Below are positions 25,338-34,945 of a stretch of DNA of 64,000 nt, piece after piece (positions within the stretch are counted from its first letter, which is position 1; each line of letters begins with the position of its first letter). The stretch comes from Caldilineaceae bacterium (lineage in GTDB: Bacteria > Chloroflexota > Anaerolineae > Caldilineales > Caldilineaceae). Made by a program: the position numbers and the translations under genes. The stretch lies in the NCBI GenBank assembly GCA_022842065.1, contig JALHQH010000005.1:329257-393256 (forward strand). The letters are read 5' to 3'. The notes under the pieces were generated by a model, which saw only the letters and a program-made list of their open reading frames with translations, was not told the origin of the DNA and did not search any database.

Positions 25338-27158
25338 ATGCTGACGGAACTGCACATTCGCAATTTTGCGATTATTGATGATTTACAACTGGCTTTTGGG
25401 CCAGGTCTGAATATTCTGACCGGCGAGACAGGCGCCGGCAAGTCAATTATTATTGACGCGCTGGGCATGTTGCTTGGTGATCGCGCCACCGCGGACTGGG
25501 TGCGCGCCGGCAGTGAAATGGCGCAGATCGACGCCACCTTCCAGGTCATTGAAGGCGAGATCCTGGCCGAACTGGCACCTATCTTAGAAGCGAATGGGCT
25601 GGACGAGCCTGACAATCCCCATTGGGTGGCGTTGAGTCGCGAAGTGCGGCGCAATGGCCGCAACATTTGCCGCGTCAATGGCCGCGTGGTTAACCTGCAA
25701 CTGCTGGGCGAAGTCACCGGTCATCTGGTCGATGTGCATGGGCAGGGCGAACATCTCAACCTGCTGCGCCCGCGCACGCACATCCACCTGCTGGATCGGT
25801 TTGCCAACCTTTTGCCGCAGCGGCGCGAGGTGGCCACTTTGGTCGGGCAATTGCGCGAAGTCCGCAGCGAATTGACCCGGCTGCGCCAGGATGCGCGCAC
25901 GATTGCCCAACGCATCGATTTGCTCAGCTTTCAGGCCGAGGAGATTGCTGCCGCCCAATTACAGCCCGGCGAAGAGAGCGAGCTGGAGAGTGAACGTCGC
26001 CGCCTGGGCAACGCCGAAGCCCTCATCAAACTGGCCCAGACCGCACAGGCGATCCTCAGTGAAGGGGAGAGTGAAATGCCAGGCGCGCTTGATCTGGTCA
26101 GCGAAGCGGTCGGACGCATTGAACGGCTGGCGCGCATTGATCCCGATATGGATGATGTCGCTGCGGAAGGGCAGGCCCTGCTGGAACAGCTCTCGGACCT
26201 GGCGCGCACCATGCAGGATTACGCCGACAATCTGGAATTCAACCCGGAGCGGTTGCAAGAGGTGGAAGATCGGCTTGAGCTGATCGCCGGCCTCAAGCGT
26301 AAATATGGCGATACGATTGAGCAGATCAACGCCTTTGGTGCCCGCGCCCAACACGATTTGGATGAGCTGGGCAACTGGGAAGTTAAGACCGCTGATTTGG
26401 AAAAGCAGGAAACGGCGCTGCTCCACGCCATCGGTAAACTGGCCGCCAAACTTAGCGTCCAACGGGCCAAAGCCGGCGAAGCCCTGGCCCGCCAGGTTGA
26501 GCAAGAGTTGGGGGATCTGCGCATGGCGCGCGCCCGCTTTGGCGTCGCCGTCGAGCAGCGCGCTCAGGCCGAAGGGGCCTATCTGGCCGATGGTCGCCGC
26601 GTTGCCTTTGATAGTACCGGCATCGACCAGGTCGAGTTTATGGTCAGTGCCAACCCTGGCGAGCCGCTCAAACCGATGGCGCGCGTTGCCTCTGGTGGAG
26701 AGACGGCGCGGCTGATGTTGGCGCTCAAGAGTGTGCTCACCCACGCCGACGCCACCCCTACCCTAATTTTCGATGAGATTGACCAGGGGATTGGTGGTCG
26801 CGTCGGGTCGATTGTCGGCCAGAAATTGTGGATGTTGACCGGGCAGCAGGGACGCAACGGCCATCAGTCTGCAGATAAGGTGTCCACAGACAATCTGGTC
26901 GCGCATCAGGTGCTCTGTATCACCCATCTGCCCCAACTTGCCGCCTTTGGTGACCAACATTTTACCGTCAATAAGCGGGTCATTGTGGAAAGTGGGGAAG
27001 AGCGCACCAGCACCGTCGTCCGCCAACTCGCCGCCGCTGACCGCATTGAAGAGCTGATGCAAATGCTCGGGGCAAATAGCGCAGCGGGGCGACGTTCAGT
27101 CGAAGAGATGCTGGGTGATGTGGCCCGGGTGAAGGCAGGGGCGGCGCCCTTGACCTAG
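25338..27158 (+). CDS. recN: DNA repair protein RecN
   Basis: A 606-residue SMC-like ATPase for double-strand-break repair. The N-terminal Walker A is GETGAGKSIIID (about residues 29-40) after LHIRNFAIIDDL; the middle is a long coiled coil (about 150-370). The C-terminal lobe has the signature VASGGETARLMLALK and Walker B TLIFDEIDQGIGG, then CITHLPQLAAFGD. Length is normal although a ~25-residue insertion (GQQGRNGHQSADKVSTDN) follows the Walker B helix. The ATG at 25338 is preferred to the GTG at 25326. A heptamer repeat lies immediately upstream; no LexA-like box is evident. Confidence 0.95.
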   Translation: MLTELHIRNFAIIDDLQLAFGPGLNILTGETGAGKSIIIDALGMLLGDRATADWVRAGSEMAQIDATFQVIEGEILAELAPILEANGLDEPDNPHWVALSREVRRNGRNICRVNGRVVNLQLLGEVTGHLVDVHGQGEHLNLLRPRTHIHLLDRFANLLPQRREVATLVGQLREVRSELTRLRQDARTIAQRIDLLSFQAEEIAAAQLQPGEESELESERRRLGNAEALIKLAQTAQAILSEGESEMPGALDLVSEAVGRIERLARIDPDMDDVAAEGQALLEQLSDLARTMQDYADNLEFNPERLQEVEDRLELIAGLKRKYGDTIEQINAFGARAQHDLDELGNWEVKTADLEKQETALLHAIGKLAAKLSVQRAKAGEALARQVEQELGDLRMARARFGVAVEQRAQAEGAYLADGRRVAFDSTGIDQVEFMVSANPGEPLKPMARVASGGETARLMLALKSVLTHADATPTLIFDEIDQGIGGRVGSIVGQKLWMLTGQQGRNGHQSADKVSTDNLVAHQVLCITHLPQLAAFGDQHFTVNKRVIVESGEERTSTVVRQLAAADRIEELMQMLGANSAAGRRSVEEMLGDVARVKAGAAPLT

Positions 27159-27185
27159 CTGCGGGTTCGTTCGCGAAAGAGGAAA

Positions 27186-28517
27186 ATGAAGCAAACAATT
27201 TTACGCACTTTCTATCTGGGGCTGCTCCTACTGGGCCTGGTTGGCCCTTTTCTGAGTAATTTTGTGCCGGTCACGGCGCAAAGTAATAATGAAGGCGAGC
27301 AAATCGTCTATCTGCTCACCTTCCAAGGGGCAATTACCCCGGTGCTTGACCAATATATCCAGGATCAGATCGCCGATGCCGCCCTCAACAATGTGGAGGC
27401 GATCATTCTGCAACTGGATACCCCTGGTGGCAGCGTTGATATCACCAAGTCGATCATGCAGAAAATGCTCTCGTCGCCGGTGCCGTTGATTGTCTACGTC
27501 GCGCCGAGTGGTGCCCATGCCGGCAGTGCCGGCACCTTTATTACACTAGCTGCCCATGTTGCTGCGATGGCACCCGGCAGCAGTATCGGGGCCGCCAGCC
27601 CCGTTGGCTCCGCGGGCGAAGAGGTGGGCGAGACGATGGCCGCCAAGATCACTAACATCCTCAGCGCCGATATTGAAAATCTGGCCGAACGGCGGGGCGA
27701 GCCGGCGGTGGCATGGGCCATTGCCGCGGTGCAGGAAGCCGCCGCAGCCACGGCCACCCAAGCGCTTGAACTTGGCGTCATTGACTTTGTTGCCACTGAT
27801 CTTAACGATCTGCTTGCGCAGTTAGATGGTTTTACGGTGACGGTGCAAGGCGAGCCGCAACAATTACAGACGGCCGCCGCGATCACGGTCAGCCGTGAAC
27901 TGACGGCGTTACAACAATTTCTCAACTTTATCGCCAATCCGACCATTGCCACGCTGCTACTGACTTTGGGTTCGGCTGGCCTGCTGGCCGAATTGTGGAA
28001 TCCCGGCACCTGGATTCCCGGTGTGGCCGGCGCGATCTGTCTGTTGCTGGGCCTTTACGCCCTGGGCCAACTGGAGGCCAACTTTGCCGGGGTCGCGCTG
28101 ATGGCGGTCGCGGTCGCGCTCTTTATTGCCGAAGCCTTTACCCCCACCTTTGGCGCGCTGATCGCCGCCGGTTTAGTCGCCTTTCTCTTTGGGGCCGCCT
28201 TACTCTTTGACGCGCCAGGGCTCGAAACGCCGTGGGGCACCATGATCGCGCTGGCGATTTTCCTGGCCGGCTTCACCTTTTTTGCCAGTGCCAAAGGATT
28301 GGCGATTCAACGTAAGCCTCCTATCACCGGCGGTGAAGCGCTGATCGGTCAGTATGCACAGGTCAAACAAGCCTTTGCCGCCGGTGAAAAGGGCACCGTT
28401 TTCATCGCCGGCGAATGGTGGAATGCCCAACTCGAAAGCGGGGCTGTCCAACCTGACGACGAAGTTGAAATCTTGAGCCGCACCGGCTACATTTTGCTGG
28501 TAAGACGCAAAATTTGA
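27186..28517 (+). CDS. nfeD: NfeD-like membrane serine protease (ClpP-class)
   Basis: A 443-residue protein with a signal/anchor helix (residues about 7-28), a ClpP/SppA-type protease domain and a C-terminal membrane plus OB-fold. DTPGGSVDITKSIMQKM and GAHAGSAGTFITLAAH supply the oxyanion Gly pair and nucleophilic Ser; a downstream Lys is the expected partner. Four membrane helices (about 240-370) precede the NfeD OB domain (GEKGTVFIAGEWWNA). In the family this cleaves stomatin partners; no stomatin gene is adjacent. It starts 27 bases after recN. Confidence 0.92.
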   Translation: MKQTILRTFYLGLLLLGLVGPFLSNFVPVTAQSNNEGEQIVYLLTFQGAITPVLDQYIQDQIADAALNNVEAIILQLDTPGGSVDITKSIMQKMLSSPVPLIVYVAPSGAHAGSAGTFITLAAHVAAMAPGSSIGAASPVGSAGEEVGETMAAKITNILSADIENLAERRGEPAVAWAIAAVQEAAAATATQALELGVIDFVATDLNDLLAQLDGFTVTVQGEPQQLQTAAAITVSRELTALQQFLNFIANPTIATLLLTLGSAGLLAELWNPGTWIPGVAGAICLLLGLYALGQLEANFAGVALMAVAVALFIAEAFTPTFGALIAAGLVAFLFGAALLFDAPGLETPWGTMIALAIFLAGFTFFASAKGLAIQRKPPITGGEALIGQYAQVKQAFAAGEKGTVFIAGEWWNAQLESGAVQPDDEVEILSRTGYILLVRRKI

Positions 28518-28632
28518 AACGTAAAACGTGCTGCGTGAAACGTGCGGCGTAAAGCGGGAGCACCCCTGAAATCAATGGCCATCACACACGTTTCACGTTT
28601 TACGTTTTACGTTTTACGTTTCACGCAGCACG
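28516..28632. repeat. Inverted pair of 7-bp repeat arrays
   Basis: From 28516, GAAAC is followed by GTAAAAC, GTGCTGC, GTGAAAC, GTGCGGC and GTAAAGC. From 28588, ACGTTTC, three ACGTTTT, ACGTTTC and ACGCAGC run in the opposite sense. The two arrays are near reverse complements and would form a long hairpin after nfeD. Confidence 0.8.
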
Positions 28633-28672
28633 CATTATCAATCACTCAATCACTTAAGTTGCAAACCACCTA

Positions 28673-29515
28673 ATGACAAACACCTGGCAAAAATATCTCA
28701 CCGACTACAACGAAGGGCTTGGCCTGGTTTACGAGCGCTTTGTGCTGAATGATTTTTTGAATGAACTACGCCTGCGCCACAACATCCAATCGGTGCTCGA
28801 AGCGCCGCTTTATGGCATGGCGGGGGTCAGCGGCATCAACGACGTGATCTTTGCCCAACATGGCGTGGATGTGACGATGGTTGATGACAATGCAGACCGC
28901 ATCAAGGGGGTGCGGCGCATTTGGCAGGATGATCTGCGCCTGCCCGCCAACCTGGTCTACAATCCGCCCGACCGCTGGCACGCGCTGCCCTTTGCGGACA
29001 AAAGTTTTGACCTCACCTGGGAGTGGGCCGGCCTCTGGTATATCGGTGACCCGGCGGGCTTGCTGCGTGAACTGGTGCGCACCAGCCGCAACCTTGTTTT
29101 TGTCGCCATGCCCAATAATTTGCAAGTTGGCTATTGGTTGCGCAAACTGGTCATCGACCGCGAATTTTTTCAGCAACACGACGAAGGCTGGACCGACATC
29201 GGCCGTATCCGCCGAATCCTGGAGGCAGAAGGCGTCGAAATCATCGCCGAAGGCGTACTTGATACCCCGCCCTGGCCGGACACCGTCATGCCGGCCAACG
29301 AAGTGCTCAAACGGCTGGGCATCCGCAGCAAGGGCTTGGAAGAGCAGTTCACCGGCGAGGGGTGGCATTGGAGTACGATGGCTTATTATCTCGGCCAAGA
29401 ACCCGATCTGTATGACCGGGTGATCAAATATGCGTGGCTAGACCATGCCAGGTTGCCCTGGCAGGTGAAGGCGGTCTGGGCGCATCATCGCTATTTATTG
29501 GGAAAGGTTAAATGA
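28673..29515 (+). CDS. Class I SAM-dependent methyltransferase-like protein
   Basis: A 280-residue protein with a Rossmann-like methyltransferase core: VLEAPLYGMAGVSGI replaces the usual glycine-rich motif I, VDVTMVDDNADRIKGVRR gives the acidic ribose-contact strand, and LPFADKSFDLTWEWAGLWYIGD is motif IV/post-I. The classical E/DxGxGxG is degenerate, so cofactor binding is not assured. It lies 6 bases before the alcohol dehydrogenase start on the same strand, suggesting a two-gene operon. The substrate is unknown. Confidence 0.65.
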   Translation: MTNTWQKYLTDYNEGLGLVYERFVLNDFLNELRLRHNIQSVLEAPLYGMAGVSGINDVIFAQHGVDVTMVDDNADRIKGVRRIWQDDLRLPANLVYNPPDRWHALPFADKSFDLTWEWAGLWYIGDPAGLLRELVRTSRNLVFVAMPNNLQVGYWLRKLVIDREFFQQHDEGWTDIGRIRRILEAEGVEIIAEGVLDTPPWPDTVMPANEVLKRLGIRSKGLEEQFTGEGWHWSTMAYYLGQEPDLYDRVIKYAWLDHARLPWQVKAVWAHHRYLLGKVK

Positions 29516-29521
29516 ACTGCT

Positions 29522-30541
29522 ATGAAAACCATTGTCCTGAATACGCCCGGCCAATTCACCCTGACCGATACGGCACCGCCCACGGCTGTTGGCGCTGGCG
29601 AAGCGCTGGTGCGGGTCAAACGGGTCGGCATCTGTGGCACTGATCTGCACGCTTTTCGTGGCCGTCAACCCTTTTTTAGCTATCCGCGTATTCTCGGCCA
29701 CGAGCTAGGGGTGGAGATTGTCGAACTGGGCAGCAGCGATCAGCCGCACAACCTGGCAGTGGGCGACATCTGTGCGGTGGAGCCTTATTTGAACTGTGGT
29801 GTCTGTACTTCCTGCCGCCGGGGCAAGACCAACTGTTGCACCAAGTTGCAGGTACTGGGCGTCCACACCGACGGCGGGATGCGTGAGTACATCAAGGTGC
29901 CGATCCACAAGTTACACAAGGCCCAAGGTGCGACGCTGGAACAGTTGGCGGTGGTCGAAATGCTCTGCATTGGTGCCCACGCCGTGCGTCGCGCTGATTT
30001 GACGCCTGGTGAAGAAGTGCTGGTAATTGGGGCCGGGCCCATCGGGCTGGCGACCACCGCCTTCGCCCAACTGGCCGGGGCCAAGGTGACCATGTTGGAG
30101 CTGAATGATCGGCGCATCGAATTTTGCCAGCGCCACCTGGGCGTCAATAACTTTGTCACACCAGGGGATGATGTGCCGGCCCAACTCGAACGGCTGCTGG
30201 GTGATTTGCCGACCGCCGTCTTTGACGCCACCGGCAACGCCCAATCAATGACCGCGGCCTTTAACTATCCCGCCCACGGCGGCAAGCTGATCTATGTGGG
30301 GCTGGTGCAAGGGGAGATCACCTTTAACGACCCCTACTTCCACAGTCACGAGTTGACCCTCTATGCCACGCGCAACGCCACTTCAGCTGACTTTGCCCAC
30401 GTGGTTGATACGCTCAACGGCGGCAAGATCAACCTCAACCCCTGGATCACCCACCACGCCACGCCGGAGGAACTGATCGAAGTCTTCCCCTCCTGGCTAG
30501 AGCCGGCGACCGGGGTGGTGAAGGCGATGTTGGATTTTTAG
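29522..30541 (+). CDS. Zinc-dependent alcohol dehydrogenase (MDR family)
   Basis: A 339-residue medium-chain dehydrogenase. The catalytic-zinc residues are in GICGTDLHAF (Cys about 39) and GHELGVEIV (His/Glu about 60); the structural-zinc lobe is NCGVCTSCRRGKTNC (about 94-108). The NAD(P) site is VIGAGPIGLATTAFA, followed by VTMLELNDRR whose Glu favours NAD. Family relatives oxidise threonine, sorbitol or other polyols. It is coupled with the methyltransferase-like gene, and a long hairpin follows. Substrate not determined. Confidence 0.92.
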   Translation: MKTIVLNTPGQFTLTDTAPPTAVGAGEALVRVKRVGICGTDLHAFRGRQPFFSYPRILGHELGVEIVELGSSDQPHNLAVGDICAVEPYLNCGVCTSCRRGKTNCCTKLQVLGVHTDGGMREYIKVPIHKLHKAQGATLEQLAVVEMLCIGAHAVRRADLTPGEEVLVIGAGPIGLATTAFAQLAGAKVTMLELNDRRIEFCQRHLGVNNFVTPGDDVPAQLERLLGDLPTAVFDATGNAQSMTAAFNYPAHGGKLIYVGLVQGEITFNDPYFHSHELTLYATRNATSADFAHVVDTLNGGKINLNPWITHHATPEELIEVFPSWLEPATGVVKAMLDF

Positions 30542-30547
30542 AATGGC

Positions 30548-30619
30548 TTAGGACGCGGATGAACGCGGAAGTACGCGGATTTTATTATCCGCGTACTTCC
30601 GCGTTCATCCGCGTCCTAA
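30548..30619. terminator. 33-bp perfect hairpin between convergent genes
   Basis: Arms at 30548-30580 and 30587-30619 are perfectly complementary over 33 bp with a 6-base loop TTTATT and A/T flanks. It is the cleanest member of the GCGGAT palindrome family and lies between the alcohol dehydrogenase end and the gcvP end, so it can stop transcription from both sides. Confidence 0.8.
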
Positions 30620-30629
30620 ATTTTATGCC

Positions 30630-33497
30630 TTACGCGTACGCCTCCAACGGCGGACAGGCGCAGACCAAATTCCGATCCCCATAAACATTATCAATCCGCG
30701 CCACATGCGGCCAGAATTTGTGTTCGCGCACCCACGGGGCGGGATAGGCCGCCGCGCTGCGCGAATAAGGATGGGTCCACTCGTCGGCGAGGACGACGCG
30801 TGCGGGGTGGGGAGCATTCTTGAGCACATTGTCATGCGCATCGACCTCGCCCCGTTCAATCGCGGCAATTTCGCCACGGATCGCGATCATCGCCGCACAG
30901 AAGCGATCCAACTCGGCCAGCGACTCGCTCTCGGTTGGCTCGATCATCAGCGTGCCGACGACGGGGAAGGACATGGTTGGTGCGTGGAAGCCGTAATCCA
31001 TCAGCCGCTTGGCGATATCCTCGGCCTCAGCCCACTGCTTGAGGGGACGGGTATCGATGATGCACTCGTGGGCAACGCGGCCGTATTTGCCGCGATAGAG
31101 CACCGGGTAATAGGGTTCCAGCCGCGCCGCAATGTAGTTGGCGTTGAGGATCGCCACTTTGGTCGCCTGGGTCAGCCCACTACCACCCATCATCGCAATG
31201 TAGGCATAGGAGATGGGCAGGATGGCGGCGCTGCCCCAGGGTGCAGCGGAGACTGCACCGTGCGCGGCCTCGCCACCGACGCCGGCCATGACCGCATGGT
31301 TGGGCAGATAGGGGACAAGATGCGCGGCGACGCAGATCGGCCCCATCCCAGGACCACCACCACCGTGGGGGATACAAAAAGTTTTGTGAAGATTTAAATG
31401 GCAGACATCAGCCCCAAAGTCACCGGGGCGGGTGAGACCAACCTGGGCATTCATATTCGCCCCATCCATGTAGACCTGACCTCCGGCCGCATGAATGATC
31501 GAGCAGATCTCGCGGATCTCCTCTTCAAAGACGCCGTGGGTGGAGGGGTAGGTGACCATCAGCGCGGCCAGTTTGGCGCTGTGTTGCTCTGCTTTGGCGC
31601 GCAGATCAGCCAGATCGACATTGCCGTCCTCGTCACACTTGGTCACTACCACGTCCATGCCGGCCATCACCGCGCTGGCCGGGTTGGTGCCATGCGCGGA
31701 GGAAGGGATCAGGCAGACCGTGCGGTGGCTATCGCCATTGGTTAGGTGAAAGGCGCGAATGGTGAGCAGCCCGGCATATTCGCCCTGTGAGCCGGCATTT
31801 GGTTGCAACGAGGTCGCCGCAAAGCCGGTGATCTCGGCCAGCCAACTGCCCAGGCGGTGGAAAAGTTCTTGGTAGCCGGCGGTCTGATCCAGTGGCGCAA
31901 AGGGATGCAAGTTGGCAAATTCGGGCCAGGTGACCGGGATCATCTCGGTAGTGGCGTTGAGCTTCATCGTACACGAGCCCAGCGGGATCATCGAGTGGGC
32001 CAGCGAGAGGTCGCGCGATTGGAGTTTGGTGATATAGCGCAACATCTCGGTTTCGGAATGATAGCTGTTGAAGATCGGATGGGTCAGGTACTCACTCGTG
32101 CGGGCGAGATCGCCGTAGTCAAGTGAAACTGCTGCTGCCATCGCTTCAAGACCCAGCAGATCGGGTGCCCCAAAGATCGCAAAGAGGGTGTGCAGCTCAT
32201 CAACCGTAGTTGCCTCGTCGAGCGAAACGCCCACCGCGCCATCTGCATAGACGCGCAGATTGACTTCCTGCGCCAGGGCACGCGCCACCAGATCAGTCTG
32301 GCTGTGCGGACCACCGCTGATCTTGATGGTATCAAAGAGCGGCGTATTGTTGACCGTGTACCCAAGCTGCTGCAGGCCATTGGCCAGAATCCCCGTGAGC
32401 AATTGCACGCGCTGGGCAATCTGTTGTAACCCCTTAGGCCCGTGATAGACCGCATACATGGAAGCCATCACCGCCAGTAAAACCTGGGCGGTGCAGATAT
32501 TGCTAGTCGCTTTTTCGCGGCGGATATGTTGTTCGCGGGTTTGCAGCGAGAGGCGCAAGGCTGGTGCACCGGTCGCATCCTGGGAAACCCCGACTAACCG
32601 GCCGGGCATAATGCGCTTGAATTCATCCTTGGTCGCCATAAACGCCGCGTGGGGACCACCATAGCCCATCGGCACGCCAAAGCGTTGGCTGTTGCCGACG
32701 GCGATGTCCGCCCCAAATTCACCGGGCGCGCGCAGTAGAGTCAACGCCAGCAGATCAGTGGCGACGACCACCAGCGCCCCCGCGGCGTGGGCCTGAGCAC
32801 AGAACCCTGTGTAATCAAAGATCGAACCGTCGGTGGCGGGATATTGGAGCAAGACACCAAAGGTCGGCGTGCTAAAGTCATACGTCGCAAAGTCACCCAC
32901 GATCACCGCATAACCGAGCGGTTCGGCCCGGGTACACACCAGGTCGATCGTTTGGGGATGACAGCGCTCGTCGATGAAAAAGGTATTCGCAGTAGATGCA
33001 CGGGCTTGGGCGCGGCGACAGAGGGTCATCGCTTCGGCGGCGGCGGTTCCCTCATCAAGCAATGAGGCATTCGCGACATCCAAGCCCGTGAGCTCCATGA
33101 TCATCGTCTGGAAGTTGAGTAAGGCTTCGAGCCGCCCTTGCGCAATCTCGGCTTGATAGGGGGTGTACTGCGTATACCAGCCGGGATTTTCCAGAATGTT
33201 ACGCAGAATGACGCCCGGTGTCAGCGTGCCATAATAGCCCATGCCGATAAAAGAGCGGTAAAGTTTGTTGGCTTGCGCCAGGGCGCGCATATCGTCCAGC
33301 ACATCAGTTTCGCCGCGTGGCCCGGCTAGTTGCAATTCGCCCTGCATCCGGATCGCCTTAGGCACGGTCTCGTCGATGAGGGCATCGAGCGAATCGACGC
33401 CGATGATCTCCACCATACGGGCGATATCCAGTTCGCGTGGCCCTAGATGACGATGGACAAATTGATCCAGCCGTCCTAATGTTTTTTGCTCAGTCAT
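30630..33497 (-). CDS. gcvP: Glycine dehydrogenase (decarboxylating), P-protein
   Basis: A 955-residue single-chain P-protein of the glycine cleavage system, decarboxylating glycine with PLP and passing aminomethyl to GcvH. The N-terminal [13 protein letters not shown], central [13 protein letters not shown] and the PLP-Lys segment [21 protein letters not shown] (Lys about 703) are intact, as is the late [31 protein letters not shown]. It is the fused alpha-beta form. AAAGGA precedes the ATG. gcvT and gcvH are not in the window. A tandem glycine riboswitch in the same orientation sits 1.2 kb upstream beyond an opposite-strand lipoprotein gene; a weak local promoter (TATTAT at 33528-33533) may also exist. 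Confidence 0.96.
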   Translation of the reverse strand: MTEQKTLGRLDQFVHRHLGPRELDIARMVEIIGVDSLDALIDETVPKAIRMQGELQLAGPRGETDVLDDMRALAQANKLYRSFIGMGYYGTLTPGVILRNILENPGWYTQYTPYQAEIAQGRLEALLNFQTMIMELTGLDVANASLLDEGTAAAEAMTLCRRAQARASTANTFFIDERCHPQTIDLVCTRAEPLGYAVIVGDFATYDFSTPTFGVLLQYPATDGSIFDYTGFCAQAHAAGALVVVATDLLALTLLRAPGEFGADIAVGNSQRFGVPMGYGGPHAAFMATKDEFKRIMPGRLVGVSQDATGAPALRLSLQTREQHIRREKATSNICTAQVLLAVMASMYAVYHGPKGLQQIAQRVQLLTGILANGLQQLGYTVNNTPLFDTIKISGGPHSQTDLVARALAQEVNLRVYADGAVGVSLDEATTVDELHTLFAIFGAPDLLGLEAMAAAVSLDYGDLARTSEYLTHPIFNSYHSETEMLRYITKLQSRDLSLAHSMIPLGSCTMKLNATTEMIPVTWPEFANLHPFAPLDQTAGYQELFHRLGSWLAEITGFAATSLQPNAGSQGEYAGLLTIRAFHLTNGDSHRTVCLIPSSAHGTNPASAVMAGMDVVVTKCDEDGNVDLADLRAKAEQHSAKLAALMVTYPSTHGVFEEEIREICSIIHAAGGQVYMDGANMNAQVGLTRPGDFGADVCHLNLHKTFCIPHGGGGPGMGPICVAAHLVPYLPNHAVMAGVGGEAAHGAVSAAPWGSAAILPISYAYIAMMGGSGLTQATKVAILNANYIAARLEPYYPVLYRGKYGRVAHECIIDTRPLKQWAEAEDIAKRLMDYGFHAPTMSFPVVGTLMIEPTESESLAELDRFCAAMIAIRGEIAAIERGEVDAHDNVLKNAPHPARVVLADEWTHPYSRSAAAYPAPWVREHKFWPHVARIDNVYGDRNLVCACPPLEAYA

Positions 33498-33612
33498 TAG
33501 ACTAAATTCCTTTCAAATCATCTGTTCATAATATACAGACAAGCGGATGAATGAATTCACCCGCTGATACGCTAAACCCGTTGATGTAGATTAAGAAATA
33601 AGTTCGGGAAAA

Positions 33613-33701
33613 GACCCCTCCCCAGCCCTCCCCTGGTAAGGGAGGGGCAGTTGCCGGGGTAACCGTTCCTCCCCTTACCAGGGGGAGGAACGGAGGGGGT
33701 C
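33613..33701. repeat. CCCTCC-type palindrome, copy 3
   Basis: GACCCCTCC to GGAGGGGGTC ends with inner arms CCCTGGTAAGGGAGG and CCTCCCCTTACCAGGG. It belongs to the same family as 19553 and 24984 and lies in the gcvP-to-lipoprotein gap. Confidence 0.75.
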
Positions 33702-33734
33702 AGCGTTTTACCCAATTATTTTCTTAACTTTCAT

Positions 33735-33770
33735 AAACGGGTTGACATATGAACCCGTTGAAACGGGTTT
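33735..33770. promoter_or_regulatory. AACGGGTT/AACCCGTT palindromic boxes
   Basis: AAACGGGTT, AACCCGTT and AAACGGGTTT occur within 36 bases, and TAAACCCGTT recurs about 160 bases upstream at 33573-33582. The inverted spacing looks like an operator. It would lie upstream of the lipoprotein gene at 33948; no bound regulator is suggested by the sequence. Confidence 0.35.
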
Positions 33771-33947
33771 AGGGTATCAGGCAGGCATTCGGGAACCCTC
33801 TGGGTGGCTTGCCTGGCCGGTTGCGTGTAACATGATTGCGCTGCAATTGGTACAGATCTGGTGCTTGCTATGCAACAATACAACCAGTTTAATGGCCTTA
33901 TGTTTTTATCAAAAGGTTTACTATTCTTTCATACCGGAGAAACCCTG

Positions 33948-34670
33948 ATGACACATTTCGCCCTATCACGCAGTAAAGCTTTCCTGTTCGCTGGTCTCTT
34001 TGTTTTCACAACGCTGCTGACTGCCTGTGTTCCGAATCCCGTTTATACCTTGTGCCAGCAACTTGGCGGGCAGAGCTTTTCTCCCCATTATTCCTCTTCC
34101 CTACTTAGCAATTTCGAGTCTCAAGCCTACTGTGTGCTAGCAGACGACAATTACTGTCGTCTGATGTTTATTGGCCCCAGCCGCAGTGAGCCAGCATGTA
34201 TACCGGTGATGGTGGGGTGGCGACCGCTGGCTGCGGACACCGCCGCGACGTTGACGACCGCGCTGACCCAGCATTTTACGCAAACCCAGCCATTGGCAGT
34301 GAGTATTATGGATAAAGACGATACTGTCGGTAAGAGTACGGTACTTGAATTTGCTTCGCCTTCGTCGCTTGGCACCCGCATGGCAGATGTTACCGCCGTG
34401 CTTACCCAAACGCTGAAGCAAATTGGTTGGCAGGCGCAGGCGCTGCCGGATGCAGCCATGTGGGTAGACGGCGAACAGACGCGCGATCACGTTCAATTTA
34501 CGAATGGTGCAAACCTCTGTCAATCGATGCTGGCTTGGATATCACCAACTGATTACGTGAACTGTTCGGAAGTTAGCACCATCCGTGATTGTGTTGCGAA
34601 CAACCCTGATACCCATATCTTTACCCTGTACCTGAGCTGTGCTGAAGCAATCAACGCACCTACACCTTAA
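33948..34670 (+). CDS. Hypothetical lipoprotein
   Basis: A 240-residue protein starting at the ATG after GGAG; the longer frame to 33861 is unlikely. The N-terminus has basic residues, a hydrophobic run and the lipobox LLTAC, so it should be a lipoprotein. The mature part has eight or more Cys (among them TLCQQL, SQAYCVL, DNYCRLMF, EPACIPVM, ANLCQS, DYVNCSE, IRDCVAN, YLSCAE), which suggests disulfides outside the cytoplasm. I recognise no family. It lies antisense to the presumed transcript running from the glycine riboswitch to gcvP, and its end is 18 bases from the riboswitch terminator. Confidence 0.7.
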   Translation: MTHFALSRSKAFLFAGLFVFTTLLTACVPNPVYTLCQQLGGQSFSPHYSSSLLSNFESQAYCVLADDNYCRLMFIGPSRSEPACIPVMVGWRPLAADTAATLTTALTQHFTQTQPLAVSIMDKDDTVGKSTVLEFASPSSLGTRMADVTAVLTQTLKQIGWQAQALPDAAMWVDGEQTRDHVQFTNGANLCQSMLAWISPTDYVNCSEVSTIRDCVANNPDTHIFTLYLSCAEAINAPTP

Positions 34671-34682
34671 TCAATGTTGGCA

Positions 34683-34716
34683 ACAAAAAACGGGCATTCA
34701 CAATGAATGCCCGTTT
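34683..34716 (-). terminator. Riboswitch expression-platform terminator
   Basis: A 13-bp stem centred on CGGGCATTCA / TGAATGCCCG with loop CAA (34688-34716), followed on the minus strand by TTTTTTG. It directly follows aptamer 2 and is the intrinsic terminator of the glycine riboswitch. On the plus strand it also follows the lipoprotein stop and could end that transcript. Confidence 0.9.
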
Positions 34717-34719
34717 GCC

Positions 34720-34829
34720 CTGTCGAAAACCTGAGAGATTTAGCAGTTGTTACCTGCGTTGCCCCGTCGGTGGTGTTGGGTAATGTCAACCCAACACACT
34801 TTCCAGAGTTGCCAAATCACAGCGATCCG
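34720..34829 (-). promoter_or_regulatory. Glycine riboswitch, aptamer 2
   Basis: On the minus strand the conserved elements run GGCAACTCTGGAAAGTGT, a variable P3 hairpin (TGTTGGGTTGAC..TACCCAACA), ACCACCGACGGGGCAA and AATCTCTCAGGT. They match the second aptamer of bacterial tandem glycine riboswitches (compare ACTCTGGAGAGTG and the closing CTTTCAGG of gcvT leaders). It is followed at once by the terminator at 34683-34716. Confidence 0.92.
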
Positions 34830-34937
34830 TTGTACCTGAGAGAGTCGCCCCCAGCGCGTGGCCACGCTGTGAACTTACACCTTCGGCGCCGGTAAAGGGG
34901 CAATGTTGTCCACCCACCGAGCTCTCTCGCCGTGATT
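34830..34937 (-). promoter_or_regulatory. Glycine riboswitch, aptamer 1
   Basis: On the minus strand CGAGAGAGCTC opens the aptamer, GGCGCCGAAGGTGTAAG is the conserved core and GACTCTCTCAGGTA closes it. This is the first-aptamer pattern of tandem glycine riboswitches. The aptamer starts within a few bases of the transcription start predicted from the promoter at 34946-34974. Confidence 0.92.
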
Positions 34938-34945
34938 TATTGGCC

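Noticed and set aside
25959..26744. Minus-strand ORF of 261 aa inside recN
   Set aside because: Shadow of the recN coiled-coil region; no domain and no ribosome site.
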